A DNA stretch of 11,163 nucleotides, taken from Acidobacteriota bacterium. GTDB lineage: Bacteria; Acidobacteriota; Terriglobia; Terriglobales; Acidobacteriaceae. The notes under the pieces are model-generated. The model was not told the DNA's origin. It ran no database searches and worked only from the letters and a program-made list of their open reading frames with translations. The position numbers and the translations under genes are program-made. This document shows, piece after piece, positions 1-6,971 of this stretch (positions are counted from its first letter, which is position 1; the number at the start of each line of letters is the position of its first letter). The stretch lies in assembly GCA_021798235.1 (NCBI GenBank), contig JAJZMO010000143.1:1-11163 (forward strand), written 5' to 3'.

Positions 1-4
1 ATAA

Positions 5-81
5 TGGTCGGGACGGGCAGATTTGAACTGCCGACCCCTCGCACCCCAAGCGAGTGCTCTACCAGGCTGAGCCACGTCCCG
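5..81 (-). tRNA. tRNA-Pro (anticodon GGG), CCA encoded
   Basis: Read on the minus strand the segment folds into a complete cloverleaf. The acceptor stem is CGGGACG/CGTCCCG (75-81 with 9-15) with discriminator A at 8. The D stem is GCTC/GAGC with a GG-containing loop. The anticodon stem CTCGC/GCGAG carries the loop TTGGGGT, and the T stem GGCAG/CTGCC carries the loop TTCAAAT. The anticodon is GGG, reading CCC and CCU proline codons, and the C1-G72 pair is typical of bacterial tRNA-Pro. The bases after the discriminator (7-5) read CCA, so the 3' end is genomically encoded. A possible -10 (TAAAAT, minus strand, 118-123) lies about 37 nt upstream of the 5' end, but no convincing -35 is seen. It could also be co-transcribed with the yggX-like gene 64 nt upstream. 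Confidence 0.97.
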
Positions 82-145
82 ACGGTTTGCATGCAATGTG
101 CAGGCAGGGGTAGTTGTATTTTACACGGTTCCCATGCGTGCGGAT

Positions 146-418
146 TTACTGCGTTGGGGGAACGAATTCCTTAGGCAGGCTCGCGCCTTCGCCAAAGAAG
201 AAGTGCTGCATTTGCTCGACCAGGAACTCCTGTGCGGCGGGCGTCCAAGGCTGCAGGCGGTATTCGTTCAAGAGCATCTTCTGGTGCTCGACCCATTCGC
301 CCCAGGCTTTTTTCGAGACGGTGGCGTAGATTTTGTTGCCGAAATCGGTGTCGAAGGGCGGCTCGTCGAGGCCCTCCAGTTGCTGCTTGTATTTCGCACA
401 GAAGACCATGTGTGCCAT
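146..418 (-). CDS. yggX: Probable Fe(2+)-trafficking protein (YggX family)
   Basis: This 90-residue protein has the length and landmarks of YggX/oxidative damage protection proteins, small cytosolic proteins linked to Fe(II) handling and protection or repair of iron-sulfur clusters. The N-terminal Met-x-x-x-[IV]-F-Cys pattern puts the single conserved cysteine at C7, as in E. coli and Salmonella YggX. It is followed by E15-G16, G27-N28-K29-I30-Y31, S35-K36-K37-A38-W39-x-x-W42, a KMLLNEYRL segment (47-55) and the aromatic-rich FFFGEG block (73-78). The start at 418 is preferred because a GGGAG box lies 10 nt upstream; a second Met at residue 4 is possible. It is the last gene before tRNA-Pro. 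The upstream gap of 262 nt suggests its own promoter rather than read-through from the barrel genes. Family assignment is confident; the exact biochemical role of the family is still debated. Confidence 0.93.
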   Translation of the reverse strand: MAHMVFCAKYKQQLEGLDEPPFDTDFGNKIYATVSKKAWGEWVEHQKMLLNEYRLQPWTPAAQEFLVEQMQHFFFGEGASLPKEFVPPTQ

Positions 419-680
419 GCGGTATGTACTCCCTTGGAAATGATTCGCGCAAGCATTCGCGCTGTTGCCGGGGATCGTGAGGATCTGCCGTTGGCCGCGC
501 AGTTGCTGAATCTACATCTATTGTACGGTGTGCGATGGCAGGAAGCGCGGAGCGCTAGAAGCAACTCCGCAGCTTGGGAATGAATTTTGTACTGCAGCGG
601 ATTTGCGTTTGGCTGGACTACGCAGGCTGCAGGGGCCAAAGTTGCGTCCTTGCAGCCTGAAAATTTGTTTCTAGCTTCTG
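419..680. other. Intergenic region between yggX-like gene and the barrel-gene cluster
   Basis: These 262 nt contain no credible gene. On the minus strand they are the leader of the yggX-like gene. A TACAAT hexamer (520-525 on the plus numbering) is a possible -10 about 100 nt before the start codon, but a matching -35 is not obvious. An 8-bp direct repeat ATTCGCGC occurs twice with a 12-bp period (443-450 and 455-462), 25-44 nt upstream of the start codon. A stem-loop (623-659) lies close to the end of the adjacent barrel gene and is listed separately. Confidence 0.4.
623..659 (-). repeat. Stem-loop downstream of the first barrel gene, possible transcript end
   Basis: The arms CAGGCTGCA (623-631) and TGCAGCCTG (651-659) are perfectly complementary over 9 bp. 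After one mismatch they can extend by two more G-C pairs. The hairpin starts 22 nt past the stop of the barrel gene ending at 681. In the minus direction it is not followed by a T tract, so it does not meet the intrinsic terminator pattern. It could be a 3'-end stabilising hairpin or a rho-dependent end. Confidence 0.4.
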
Positions 681-1247
681 TTACTGGAGGCGTAGCACGA
701 TGCCAGAGCTGATGGTGACGGAGCTGATGCCGTTAAATTTTCCATACTCGGCTTCAACGACGCGCCAAGCCAAGTGGGGAACTAAATTGACATCGGCACC
801 GCCCGCAAAAGCAATCAATCCGTAGTTCTTGCTTAAGAAGTCGTTGGTGCCTGGGATGTATCCTTGAAAGCCGCCTGAATAGTAGGCGCTGGCCCGCGCA
901 CCGCCGAAGAGCACCTCGGCATAAGGGCGCAAGCGGGTGATATCGGTCTTTAAGGAAACCTCTGGGCCAAGAACAAAGGTGTCATATCCCAAGGAGACAC
1001 CATATTGCGAGGCATGTTCCACAGAAAACCGTGCGTCGCCGCCGATGCGCAACCCAGAGAAGGAATGCTTGAGGGCGACTTCGTCATAAAAGCCGAGGGT
1101 GCCGCCGTTGAAGCGCGGGCTGCCGGAGCTGCTGAGGGAGGTGGTACTGAAATCGGCGTAGAGACCAGCGATCTGCGCCTTTGCTGCCAGCGGAGTGAGC
1201 AGGAGCGCGAGCACCAGCATCCGAGGGAGGAGCTTGGAGATTTGCAT
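681..1247 (-). CDS. Small outer-membrane beta-barrel protein, paralogue 1 of 3
   Basis: This 188-residue exported protein has a Sec signal peptide, residues 1-24: a positively charged start, a hydrophobic LVLALLL core, then AKA before Gln25. The mature part alternates short amphipathic strands with Gly/Ser/Asn turns, as expected for an 8-strand barrel. It shares with the next two genes a Y-A-D-F strand right after cleavage, a PYAEVLFG strand (108-115), GGADVNL (149-155), WRVVEAEY (161-168) and a final SSGIVLRL strand. The start at 1247 is chosen over a longer reading from 1298 because GAGG lies 8 nt upstream and the signal peptide then begins properly. Unlike canonical barrel proteins it ends in Leu-Gln rather than an aromatic residue. 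It lies 158 nt downstream of paralogue 2 and is the most distant of the three. Ligand or function is unknown; a porin-like or structural envelope role is an inference. Confidence 0.8.
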   Translation of the reverse strand: MQISKLLPRMLVLALLLTPLAAKAQIAGLYADFSTTSLSSSGSPRFNGGTLGFYDEVALKHSFSGLRIGGDARFSVEHASQYGVSLGYDTFVLGPEVSLKTDITRLRPYAEVLFGGARASAYYSGGFQGYIPGTNDFLSKNYGLIAFAGGADVNLVPHLAWRVVEAEYGKFNGISSVTISSGIVLRLQ

Positions 1248-1405
1248 CGAATGACCTCGAAAGAAAAGCAGTTTGGAAATCCGCTGAAAGTGTAACAAAT
1301 CCGGAACGTCCGCTGCGCGGCAACTGGCGATGCCAGCGGTCAGTGCGGCTTCTCCGTCGAGGGTGGAGCGCTGTCTCCGCGGCTCACGCTGGGTGGATCG
1401 GGTTA

Positions 1406-2011
1406 CTAAAAATGCAGGACAAAGCCGCTGCTGAATGTCAGGAGTCCCAAGCTGTGTACACCATTGGCTTCCCGCAGATTCGAATATCCAAACTCAGCAA
1501 CGCGCCACTGCAAATGGCGGCTGAGTTGGAAATCCATTCCTGCCAGGCCCTGACTGTCGAGCGCAGCGCCACCGTTTTCATTCTTGCTGTTGAGCACGGG
1601 GCCGGATGTCGGTACAGGATCGCCATCGGGGATCAACTCTCCGATTTGAGAATCCGCGACGCCGATCAGTCCTTCCACATAGGGATTCAGGCGCTGGTGC
1701 GCCAGATGCAGAGCGGCGCGGATGCCTCCGGACACTGCCAATAAGGATTGAGCCGGGCCGCCGCCATAGGCGCTGTTGCTGCCCGATTGCAAAGCAAGGC
1801 GAAAGTCGGGGCCGAGGGTCATGGCGGGGAGGTGGGAAGAGAAATGTTTGTCGAAGTACGCACCGAAGGTGACGCCGTACATCCACGGCTCTCCAGCAGA
1901 TTGAATATCCGTAGCATTGAATTCGCTATAGATTCCGGTTTGTGCCAGGGTCGGCATCGTAACGAGAAACGCGAAGCCAAGAGCGAAGAGTGCGGTCCAT
2001 TTGAATTTCAC
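1406..2011 (-). CDS. Small outer-membrane beta-barrel protein, paralogue 2 of 3
   Basis: From a GTG start at 2011 the product is 201 residues with a Sec signal peptide (1-23, MKFKW n-region, hydrophobic core, TLA before Gln24). Features shared with its neighbours are I-Y-S-E-F-N just after cleavage, a G-A-Y-F-D strand (50-54), PYVEGLIG (110-117), GMDFQL (158-163), WRVAEFGY (169-176) and the last strand SSGFVLHF ending in Phe201. That terminal Phe is the classical C-terminal recognition residue for barrel assembly. Start choice is uncertain. The reading frame stays open to another GTG at 2068, but that would put about 19 charged residues before the signal peptide. An AAAGGA box lies about 12 nt before the GTG at 2011, a long spacing. 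Compared with paralogue 1 it has an extra Pro/Gly/Asn-rich loop (about 124-150). It is 73 nt downstream of paralogue 3, so the two may be co-transcribed. Function is unknown. Confidence 0.78.
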   Translation of the reverse strand: MKFKWTALFALGFAFLVTMPTLAQTGIYSEFNATDIQSAGEPWMYGVTFGAYFDKHFSSHLPAMTLGPDFRLALQSGSNSAYGGGPAQSLLAVSGGIRAALHLAHQRLNPYVEGLIGVADSQIGELIPDGDPVPTSGPVLNSKNENGGAALDSQGLAGMDFQLSRHLQWRVAEFGYSNLREANGVHSLGLLTFSSGFVLHF

Positions 2012-2084
2012 GAGAAAGAGGGTTCCTTTGCTGAAGATGGATGGCCGGAAGCGCGTGCGCACACGCACGCCGATTTTGCGAAGC

Positions 2085-2618
2085 TCAATGGAAGCGCATC
2101 ACAACGCCCATACTCACGGCTCTGGGATGCGAGCTGGTTCCATTATCCGATATTTGGCTGAAGCTGAACTCGGCAACACGCCAATCTATGGAATGGGTGA
2201 GTGGGATGTCCATCCCGTAGATGAGTTGGTACTCATATTTGCTGTCCGAGACTCCGGCAGGACCCATGCCCGGTTGCATGGTTGCACCCGATTGATAATG
2301 TCCCAAGCCGAATAAGCCTTCCAAGTATGGATGCAATTGAAACGTAGCAGGCTGAAGCGCCAGTCGAGGGCCTGCGAGAAAGCTGTCTAGCCGAGTGGAT
2401 TCTCCACCAAAGAGGAAGGATCCTCGCGCATCCAAGCCCGGATGCAGCGCCCCCCAGTGCCATCGGTCGCCGTAGACGCCCACAATCGGGCCGTTCACCC
2501 AATCGGCGCTGGGGGCATTTAATTTTGCTGCGTTGTATTCGGCATAGGTGCCGATCTGGGCCAGGGCGTGTAGGGAAAATAGCAGGAGCAAGCAGGAAAG
2601 GATTCGCAAACGAAACAT
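2085..2618 (-). CDS. Small outer-membrane beta-barrel protein, paralogue 3 of 3
   Basis: The 177-residue product has a short Sec signal peptide (MFRLR n-region, CLLLLFSL core, ALA before Gln21). It carries the same landmarks as the two genes downstream: T-Y-A-E-Y-N after cleavage, G-V-Y-G-D (47-51), PYLEGLFG (97-104), GMDIPL (135-140) and WRVAEFSF (146-153). It ends in MRFH, so the usual terminal Phe is penultimate. The ATG at 2618 is preferred over the GTG at 2630: GAGG lies 11 nt before the ATG, whereas it would nearly abut the GTG. It is the first barrel gene in transcription order and begins 102 nt after the stop of rnr in the same direction. No clear terminator or promoter is visible in that gap. 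Function is unknown beyond a likely outer-membrane barrel. Confidence 0.8.
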   Translation of the reverse strand: MFRLRILSCLLLLFSLHALAQIGTYAEYNAAKLNAPSADWVNGPIVGVYGDRWHWGALHPGLDARGSFLFGGESTRLDSFLAGPRLALQPATFQLHPYLEGLFGLGHYQSGATMQPGMGPAGVSDSKYEYQLIYGMDIPLTHSIDWRVAEFSFSQISDNGTSSHPRAVSMGVVMRFH

Positions 2619-2720
2619 GTTTGGACACACCTCAACTTCGGTTAGACGGAACAGAATGAAAAAGGTTGGATGCGCTTCAAAAACGGCAAAACTATGGGGC
2701 TAGAATACCACGCAGTTTTC

Positions 2721-5306
2721 TTAGTGTTGCTTGCGCTTTTTTTCGCGCTTGCGATGCTTTTGGGCCACTGCCGTCTTGGGTTTCTTTTGGAAGCGATTGC
2801 CCGATCCGCCTTTGGGCAGGATGGATTCTTCCACGATGGAGAACTGCAATTTATTTTCGAAGACGTCGATGCGGTCGAGAATGACCTGCACGCGCGCGCC
2901 GGCGGCATAGCTGTGGCCGGTACGCTCGCCTTGAATTAGTCGCGTGTTCTCGCGGTAGGTGTAGTGGTCGTTGCGCAGCGTGTCGATAGGAACCAGGCCT
3001 TCGACGAAAAGGTCGTCGAGTTCGACAAACAGGCCATAGCGTGTGGCGCTCAACACGATGGCGGCAAACTCCTCACCCACACGGTCGCGCATAAAGCGGA
3101 CCTTTTTCCACTCGATCAATTCGCGTTCGGCCTCGGCTGCGGTGCGTTCCGTCTCACTGCAATGCTGCGCGATGGCGGCAAGCGCTTCGGCGTCGATCGG
3201 AGCGGGCAGGGCGGAGTCGGCGCGTTGCAAGGCTGGCGCTGGTTGCAGCCGCGTGGATCGCTGCGCCCATGGGGATGGGGTTGTGTTGGGTGGGGGGAAT
3301 GCAATGTGTCCCGAAACGCCCGCCTGGAGCAGCGCTTTGATGATGCGATGCACGATGAGATCCGGATAGCGCCGGATGGGCGAGGTGAAGTGCGTATAGC
3401 ACGGCGTCGCCAGCGCGAAGTGGCCTAGATTCTCTTCGCTGTAGCGCGCCTGGCGCAGCGAACGCAACATGAGATAGGTCAGGATGCGCTCCTCTGGCTT
3501 GCCCGCCAATCGCTCGACGAGCCGCCGGTACATCTGCGGCGTGACGGGAATCTCTTCGGGGATTTCGACGGTGTGCCTGCGCTCATTGCCGCCGCGGCGC
3601 ACGCGGTCGCGCCGGTCGCCGCGCGTCTCCAGCTTGCGCACCGGCAGCGCACCCAGGCCGAGTGAGTAGCCAAAGCCGGCAGCAATCTCCTCAAAATTCA
3701 CGATGCGCTTCGGCTCCGGCTTTTCGTGAATGCGATAGAGACTGGGTGCGCCGGTCTGCGCGATCCAGGCGGCCACGGCCTCATTGGCGGCGAGCATGCA
3801 CTCCTCAATCAACCGATTGGCCCAGGTGCGTTCGGAGCGGGCGATGCCGCGCATGCGGCCCTGCTCGTCAAATTGAATTACCGGCTCCGGCAGATCGAAG
3901 TCGATGGAGCCGCGCCGCTCACGCTGCGTGTTCAGCAGGCGCGCCAGCGCGTAGAGGCGCTCGAACTCCGGCACAAGATCGGCAAACTCCGCGCGCGTGG
4001 CCGCATCGCCGTCGAGAATCGCATGCACCTGGGTGTAGGTCATGCGCCGCGCAGAGCGGATCAGGCCCTGACAGACCTCCGCCGAGAGCACGGCACCATC
4101 GGCGGCGATTTGCAGGATGCAGGAGAGCACGAGTCGATCTTCATTGGGGCGCAGGCTGCACACATCGGTCGATAATGCGGCGGGCAACATGGGAATGGCG
4201 CGGTCGGGAAAGTAGACCGAGTTGCCGCGCAGGTGCGCCTCCTGGTCCAGCGCCGTGCCCGGCTGCACGTAGGCGGCGACGTCGGCGATGTGAACGTGCA
4301 GTTCGTAGCCGCCGCCTTCATCGCTGCTGAGCGGACGCGCATAGACGGCATCGTCAAAGTCGCGCGCGGTTTCTCCGTCAATGGTGACAATGGGCAACGC
4401 GCGAAAGTCACGGCGGCCCGCGCTGAGAGCGGGGTTGGATGCGGGCGGCACGGCTACGCGCGTGGCCTGCTCCAACACCGCGTCGGGAAAGACATGCGGC
4501 AGGTGATGCTTGCGGATCAGGATCTCGACGTCCACGCCGAAGGCCTCGCGGTCGCCTAAAACTTCCAGCACGCGACCGCGCGCCGGACGCGTGGGTGTGG
4601 GCCAGTCGGTAATCTCGACATGAACGACGAGGCCATCGAGAGCGCCTTGTGCGGCAGCAGCGGCAGCGTGCACGGCAACGGTCTGCGCTTCGGCTCCCAA
4701 CACGCGATGCGGCGATGCGGTGTCGTGTGCCTGCGGAATCTCCATGCCTGCGGGGATGAGAATCGGCTGCGCGTTGCGCTCGCCGATGGGCGTGACGAAG
4801 TTTGCAGGCCATCGAGAGGTGTCTGCGCGTTCGGTGCGGCTGGGGCGACGCGCGGCGCGGCCTGCATGAAAGATGCCCACGAAGGTGGGCGTGCGCCGCT
4901 CCACAATGCGCGTGATGCGCCCGGCGCGGCGGCCATCGCTGCGCGCGGGCAGCAGGGCAATTTGCACGATGTCGCCCTGCATTGCGCCTTCGATCGCATC
5001 GGCGGGAATGAAGACATCCTGTTGCAGGCCGGAGCCGGGCGTGAGCGGGCGAACAAAGCCGTAGCCCTCGCGGTTCAGGTCCAGGCGGCCAATCACGGGT
5101 GCATCCTGCTTTTTTGCGGAGGCCAGCGCCCACTGCTCGCTGTCGGTTTTGGTCAACAGTCCGCGCGCGGTAAGGCGGGCAAGCTGTTCGAGCAGCAGCC
5201 GTCGCTCGCGACCGCCGCCGAGGCCGAGTTCACGCACCAATTGTTTGTAGCCTGCGCGTTGGCCGGGGGCGCGCTCAATGCGGCGCAACAAATCTCGGTC
5301 GGTCAT
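2721..5306 (-). CDS. rnr: Ribonuclease R (RNase II/RNB family 3'-5' exoribonuclease)
   Basis: This 861-residue hydrolytic 3'-5' exoribonuclease is expected to degrade structured RNA in the cytosol. Domains in order: N-terminal winged-helix (about 3-52); cold-shock OB fold with GYGFVRP and DVFIPADA (72-125); RNB catalytic domain (about 300-660); C-terminal S1 domain (about 743-827, AIVLSATRYGLFVELDDLFVEGLV); and a Lys/Arg-rich tail (842-861). Catalytic metal ligands are visible in DGETARDFDDA: D310, D316, D318 and D319, matching E. coli RNase R D272, D278, D280 and D281. Other RNB signatures are RGNSVYFPDRAIPM (360-373), RIHEKPEPKR (525-534) and HFTSPIRRYPDL (639-650). The ATG at 5306 has GGGAG 7 nt upstream. 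Extra segments interrupt the usual layout: about 147-222 between OB folds, an Arg-rich stretch 557-580, and a Pro/Thr/Ser-rich stretch 664-705 before the S1 domain. The gene is divergent from the bactofilin gene. Confidence 0.97.
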   Translation of the reverse strand: MTDRDLLRRIERAPGQRAGYKQLVRELGLGGGRERRLLLEQLARLTARGLLTKTDSEQWALASAKKQDAPVIGRLDLNREGYGFVRPLTPGSGLQQDVFIPADAIEGAMQGDIVQIALLPARSDGRRAGRITRIVERRTPTFVGIFHAGRAARRPSRTERADTSRWPANFVTPIGERNAQPILIPAGMEIPQAHDTASPHRVLGAEAQTVAVHAAAAAAQGALDGLVVHVEITDWPTPTRPARGRVLEVLGDREAFGVDVEILIRKHHLPHVFPDAVLEQATRVAVPPASNPALSAGRRDFRALPIVTIDGETARDFDDAVYARPLSSDEGGGYELHVHIADVAAYVQPGTALDQEAHLRGNSVYFPDRAIPMLPAALSTDVCSLRPNEDRLVLSCILQIAADGAVLSAEVCQGLIRSARRMTYTQVHAILDGDAATRAEFADLVPEFERLYALARLLNTQRERRGSIDFDLPEPVIQFDEQGRMRGIARSERTWANRLIEECMLAANEAVAAWIAQTGAPSLYRIHEKPEPKRIVNFEEIAAGFGYSLGLGALPVRKLETRGDRRDRVRRGGNERRHTVEIPEEIPVTPQMYRRLVERLAGKPEERILTYLMLRSLRQARYSEENLGHFALATPCYTHFTSPIRRYPDLIVHRIIKALLQAGVSGHIAFPPPNTTPSPWAQRSTRLQPAPALQRADSALPAPIDAEALAAIAQHCSETERTAAEAERELIEWKKVRFMRDRVGEEFAAIVLSATRYGLFVELDDLFVEGLVPIDTLRNDHYTYRENTRLIQGERTGHSYAAGARVQVILDRIDVFENKLQFSIVEESILPKGGSGNRFQKKPKTAVAQKHRKREKKRKQH

Positions 5307-5591
5307 GGGGTTACTCCCGTGTGGATTTTGGACCTATTGCCTGTTGCGTCATTGCTTCTTATGGTACCTTTGGCAGGTAGAGGCTGGCTCCATTCTGGAG
5401 CGTGTACCATTTTTGCCCTTGGCCCATATATATTTTGAATGTCATTGCAGGATTGCGCGCGGCGTTCAGGTACGATGGCAGCGAGTGAGCCTGAGCAACA
5501 GGAACGGCCAACTCCATTCGATTTTCATTCCGGATTTTTTATTCCGGTGCATACTGGAGTCGCCAGCACAATGAAAGGATCGCAGAAGCAT
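5307..5591. other. Divergent intergenic region between rnr and bactofilin gene
   Basis: These 285 nt must hold the promoters for rnr (minus) and the bactofilin gene (plus). An AT-rich stretch CATATATATTTTGAAT (5425-5440) is the best candidate for a plus-strand -10 region, but no matching -35 is convincing. A nested inverted repeat (5361-5410) sits next to it and is listed separately. ATTCCGG occurs twice, at 5527-5533 and 5542-5548, just before the bactofilin start. The bactofilin frame is open upstream to 5439, but that part is not protein-like for the family and is treated as leader. Confidence 0.4.
5361..5410. repeat. Nested inverted repeat in the rnr/bactofilin intergenic region
   Basis: The outer arms ATGGTAC (5361-5367) and GTACCAT (5404-5410) are perfect complements. 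Between them, close to the right arm, a second hairpin GCTCC-ATTCT-GGAGC (5387-5401) is also perfect. The arrangement could be a regulator site or structured leader RNA. Seven-base arms separated by 36 nt can arise by chance, so the weight is modest. Confidence 0.4.
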
Positions 5592-6152
5592 ATGTGGAAA
5601 CCCAACCAACCCGGAACCAACTCCCTGACCCCAACAGAGCCAACACGCCCAGCCCTGCCCCCAGCGACAGGCGCAGACGCACAACACGCACGTCCGGCCA
5701 TGCCCACAGCCATTCCAGCTACCAGCGAACAGGCCACCATTGGCAAATCGCTGGTGATCAAGGGAGAAATCTCTGGCAGCGAAACGCTCTACATTGACGG
5801 CCAGGTGGAAGGCTCCGTCAACATGAGCGGTAACCGCGTCATTGTCGGGCGCAACGGCATCGTGGCGGCCAACATTGTCGCGCGCGAAGTGGTTGTGTTG
5901 GGCAAGGTGCGCGGCAACGTCAATGCCAGCGACCGCGTGGACATTCGCAGCGAAGGTTCGCTGACCGGCGACGTGATCGCCCAGCGCATCAGCATTGAAG
6001 ATGGCGCCTACTTTAAGGGTGGCATCGACATTCGCAAGCCGGGTGGCAATAATCACGTCAAGGAGCAGCAGGAGCGGATCCTGTCCACGCAGGCTCCGGC
6101 ACCCTCGCCTGCACCGGGGATTTCATCCCAGATTGCCGCCTCGGCGATGTAG
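5592..6152 (+). CDS. Bactofilin (polymer-forming cytoskeletal protein)
   Basis: From the ATG at 5592 the product is 186 residues. A Pro/Thr/Ala-rich disordered N-terminus (1-45) precedes a bactofilin domain (about 48-148) of repeating short strands typical of the right-handed beta-helix, including SLVIKGEISGSETLYIDG (53-70), QVEGSVNMSG, VIVGRNGIVAANIVAREVVV, GKVRGNVNASDRVDIRS and EGSLTGDVIAQRISIEDGAYFKG. A Gln/Pro/Ala-rich tail (150-186) follows. Bactofilins self-assemble without nucleotide into filaments at the inner face of the membrane and help shape, division or polar organisation. The start is uncertain: ATG at 5571 (GGAG 11 nt upstream) would add seven residues, and AAAGGA lies about 12 nt before 5592. 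The MWKPNQPG start is favoured as it resembles acidobacterial relatives from memory. No peptidoglycan-hydrolase partner is adjacent. The gene is monocistronic, closed by a strong terminator. Confidence 0.93.
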   Translation: MWKPNQPGTNSLTPTEPTRPALPPATGADAQHARPAMPTAIPATSEQATIGKSLVIKGEISGSETLYIDGQVEGSVNMSGNRVIVGRNGIVAANIVAREVVVLGKVRGNVNASDRVDIRSEGSLTGDVIAQRISIEDGAYFKGGIDIRKPGGNNHVKEQQERILSTQAPAPSPAPGISSQIAASAM

Positions 6153-6177
6153 GTGCCGTGAGAGCGAATCTCTTGCA

Positions 6178-6211
6178 GGGCTGACGCGCAATCAAGCGTG
6201 TCAGCCCTTTT
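6178..6211 (+). terminator. Intrinsic terminator of the bactofilin gene
   Basis: GGGCTGACGCGC (6178-6189) pairs with GCGTGTCAGCCC (6196-6207) over 12 bp, including one G-T wobble, around the loop AATCAA. TTTT (6208-6211) follows. It begins 25 nt after the bactofilin stop and 13 nt separate the hairpin base from the stop of the convergent gene at 6220. Read in the minus direction the 3' side is not T-rich, so it mainly serves the plus-strand gene. Confidence 0.9.
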
Positions 6212-6219
6212 GTGTCGAA

Positions 6220-6852
6220 CTACTGTGCAGCGCTGGTAACGGTTACGCCGGAGGCTTTGGAGAGTGCGTCCAACACTGCGCGGTACTGCTTCTTGTCCGC
6301 TTGGAACTCCAAGGTGCCGCCCGTTCCGTGATTGTCCCACGTAACCGTAATGAAGTCCTTTTCCAGTGTTGTAAACATGACAGGAACTCCCACGGGCCAG
6401 AGGAACAAGGAAATGATCAGGCCGGTCATGATTCTGTGGTGCTTGTACTGTTCCCAGGTGATGGTTTTGATCGCGGATGTGGGTATGGTGTAGGGCTGAT
6501 TCCAGTTCGAGATGGATTGGAAGCTGTCTTGGGAGCATTTCTTTTTCGGCTGCGTTTTTCCGTCTTCGTTGGTCACAGTGCCGGAATCATCGCAGGCCAT
6601 GTAAACGCTCAGGCTGGTGTTAGAGACAGCAACTCCAACGGACTGGTACAACGTGGCGTCGGCAAGACTCCCGCCCCGATATGTGGCAACCGTGTGCGCG
6701 TTGGCCGTATCCGGAGCGGCAGGAACAAGCGATGCGGCGGGCGCACTGCTCGCTGCGGCAGGCATAGTTGTGTCACTGGTTGCGGCCAAGGACAGTGGAG
6801 TGGATGTGATCGTAAGCAACGCAAGGATGCAACAAGTCAGAATCATTTTCAT
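6220..6852 (-). CDS. Unrecognised exported, membrane-anchored protein
   Basis: I do not recognise a named family. From the ATG at 6852 the product is 210 residues. A Sec-type signal or N-terminal anchor (1-23, MKMILTCCILALLTI...) is followed by an Ala/Ser/Pro/Thr-rich linker (24-55) and a domain (about 56-135) with two cysteines, C87 and C106, that could form a disulfide. A hydrophobic segment comes next (141-160, IMTGLIISLFLWPVGVPVMF), then a short C-terminal domain (161-210). The pattern FITVTWDN...GTLEFQADKKQYRAVLDALSKASG there recalls the strand-strand-helix end of bacterial PH/GRAM-like folds, but this is an impression. If the first segment is cleaved or anchors N-in, the Cys domain would be periplasmic and the C-terminal domain cytosolic. 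AGGAGG lies 13 nt upstream, longer than ideal; ATG at 6846 is an alternative. The frame stays open upstream to 6987, but that extension destroys the signal peptide. It is convergent with the bactofilin gene. Confidence 0.75.
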   Translation of the reverse strand: MKMILTCCILALLTITSTPLSLAATSDTTMPAAASSAPAASLVPAAPDTANAHTVATYRGGSLADATLYQSVGVAVSNTSLSVYMACDDSGTVTNEDGKTQPKKKCSQDSFQSISNWNQPYTIPTSAIKTITWEQYKHHRIMTGLIISLFLWPVGVPVMFTTLEKDFITVTWDNHGTGGTLEFQADKKQYRAVLDALSKASGVTVTSAAQ

Positions 6853-6971
6853 TAAATTTGTAAAGCCTCCTGTGAGATAGACGTGCGGAAAATAATTTGT
6901 AATCAAGGACTGCAACGTTTTTACACAAAAACACCACTTCCCGACCGGCCCGCAAACATCGGGTGTCGGAC

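Noticed and set aside
1248..1405. Possible terminator or small gene between barrel paralogues 1 and 2
   Set aside because: Only a 5-bp CTGGC-GAT-GCCAG hairpin (1324-1336) is present, without a T tract, and no reading frame there looks like a protein.
4620..5438. A 272-codon plus-strand open frame over the 5' part of rnr
   Set aside because: Antisense shadow of RNase R's N-terminal domains, with no family signature and no supported start.
5439..5591. Longer bactofilin reading from 5439
   Set aside because: The extra 51 residues lack bactofilin character, no ribosome binding site precedes 5439, and the AT-rich candidate promoter overlaps that point.
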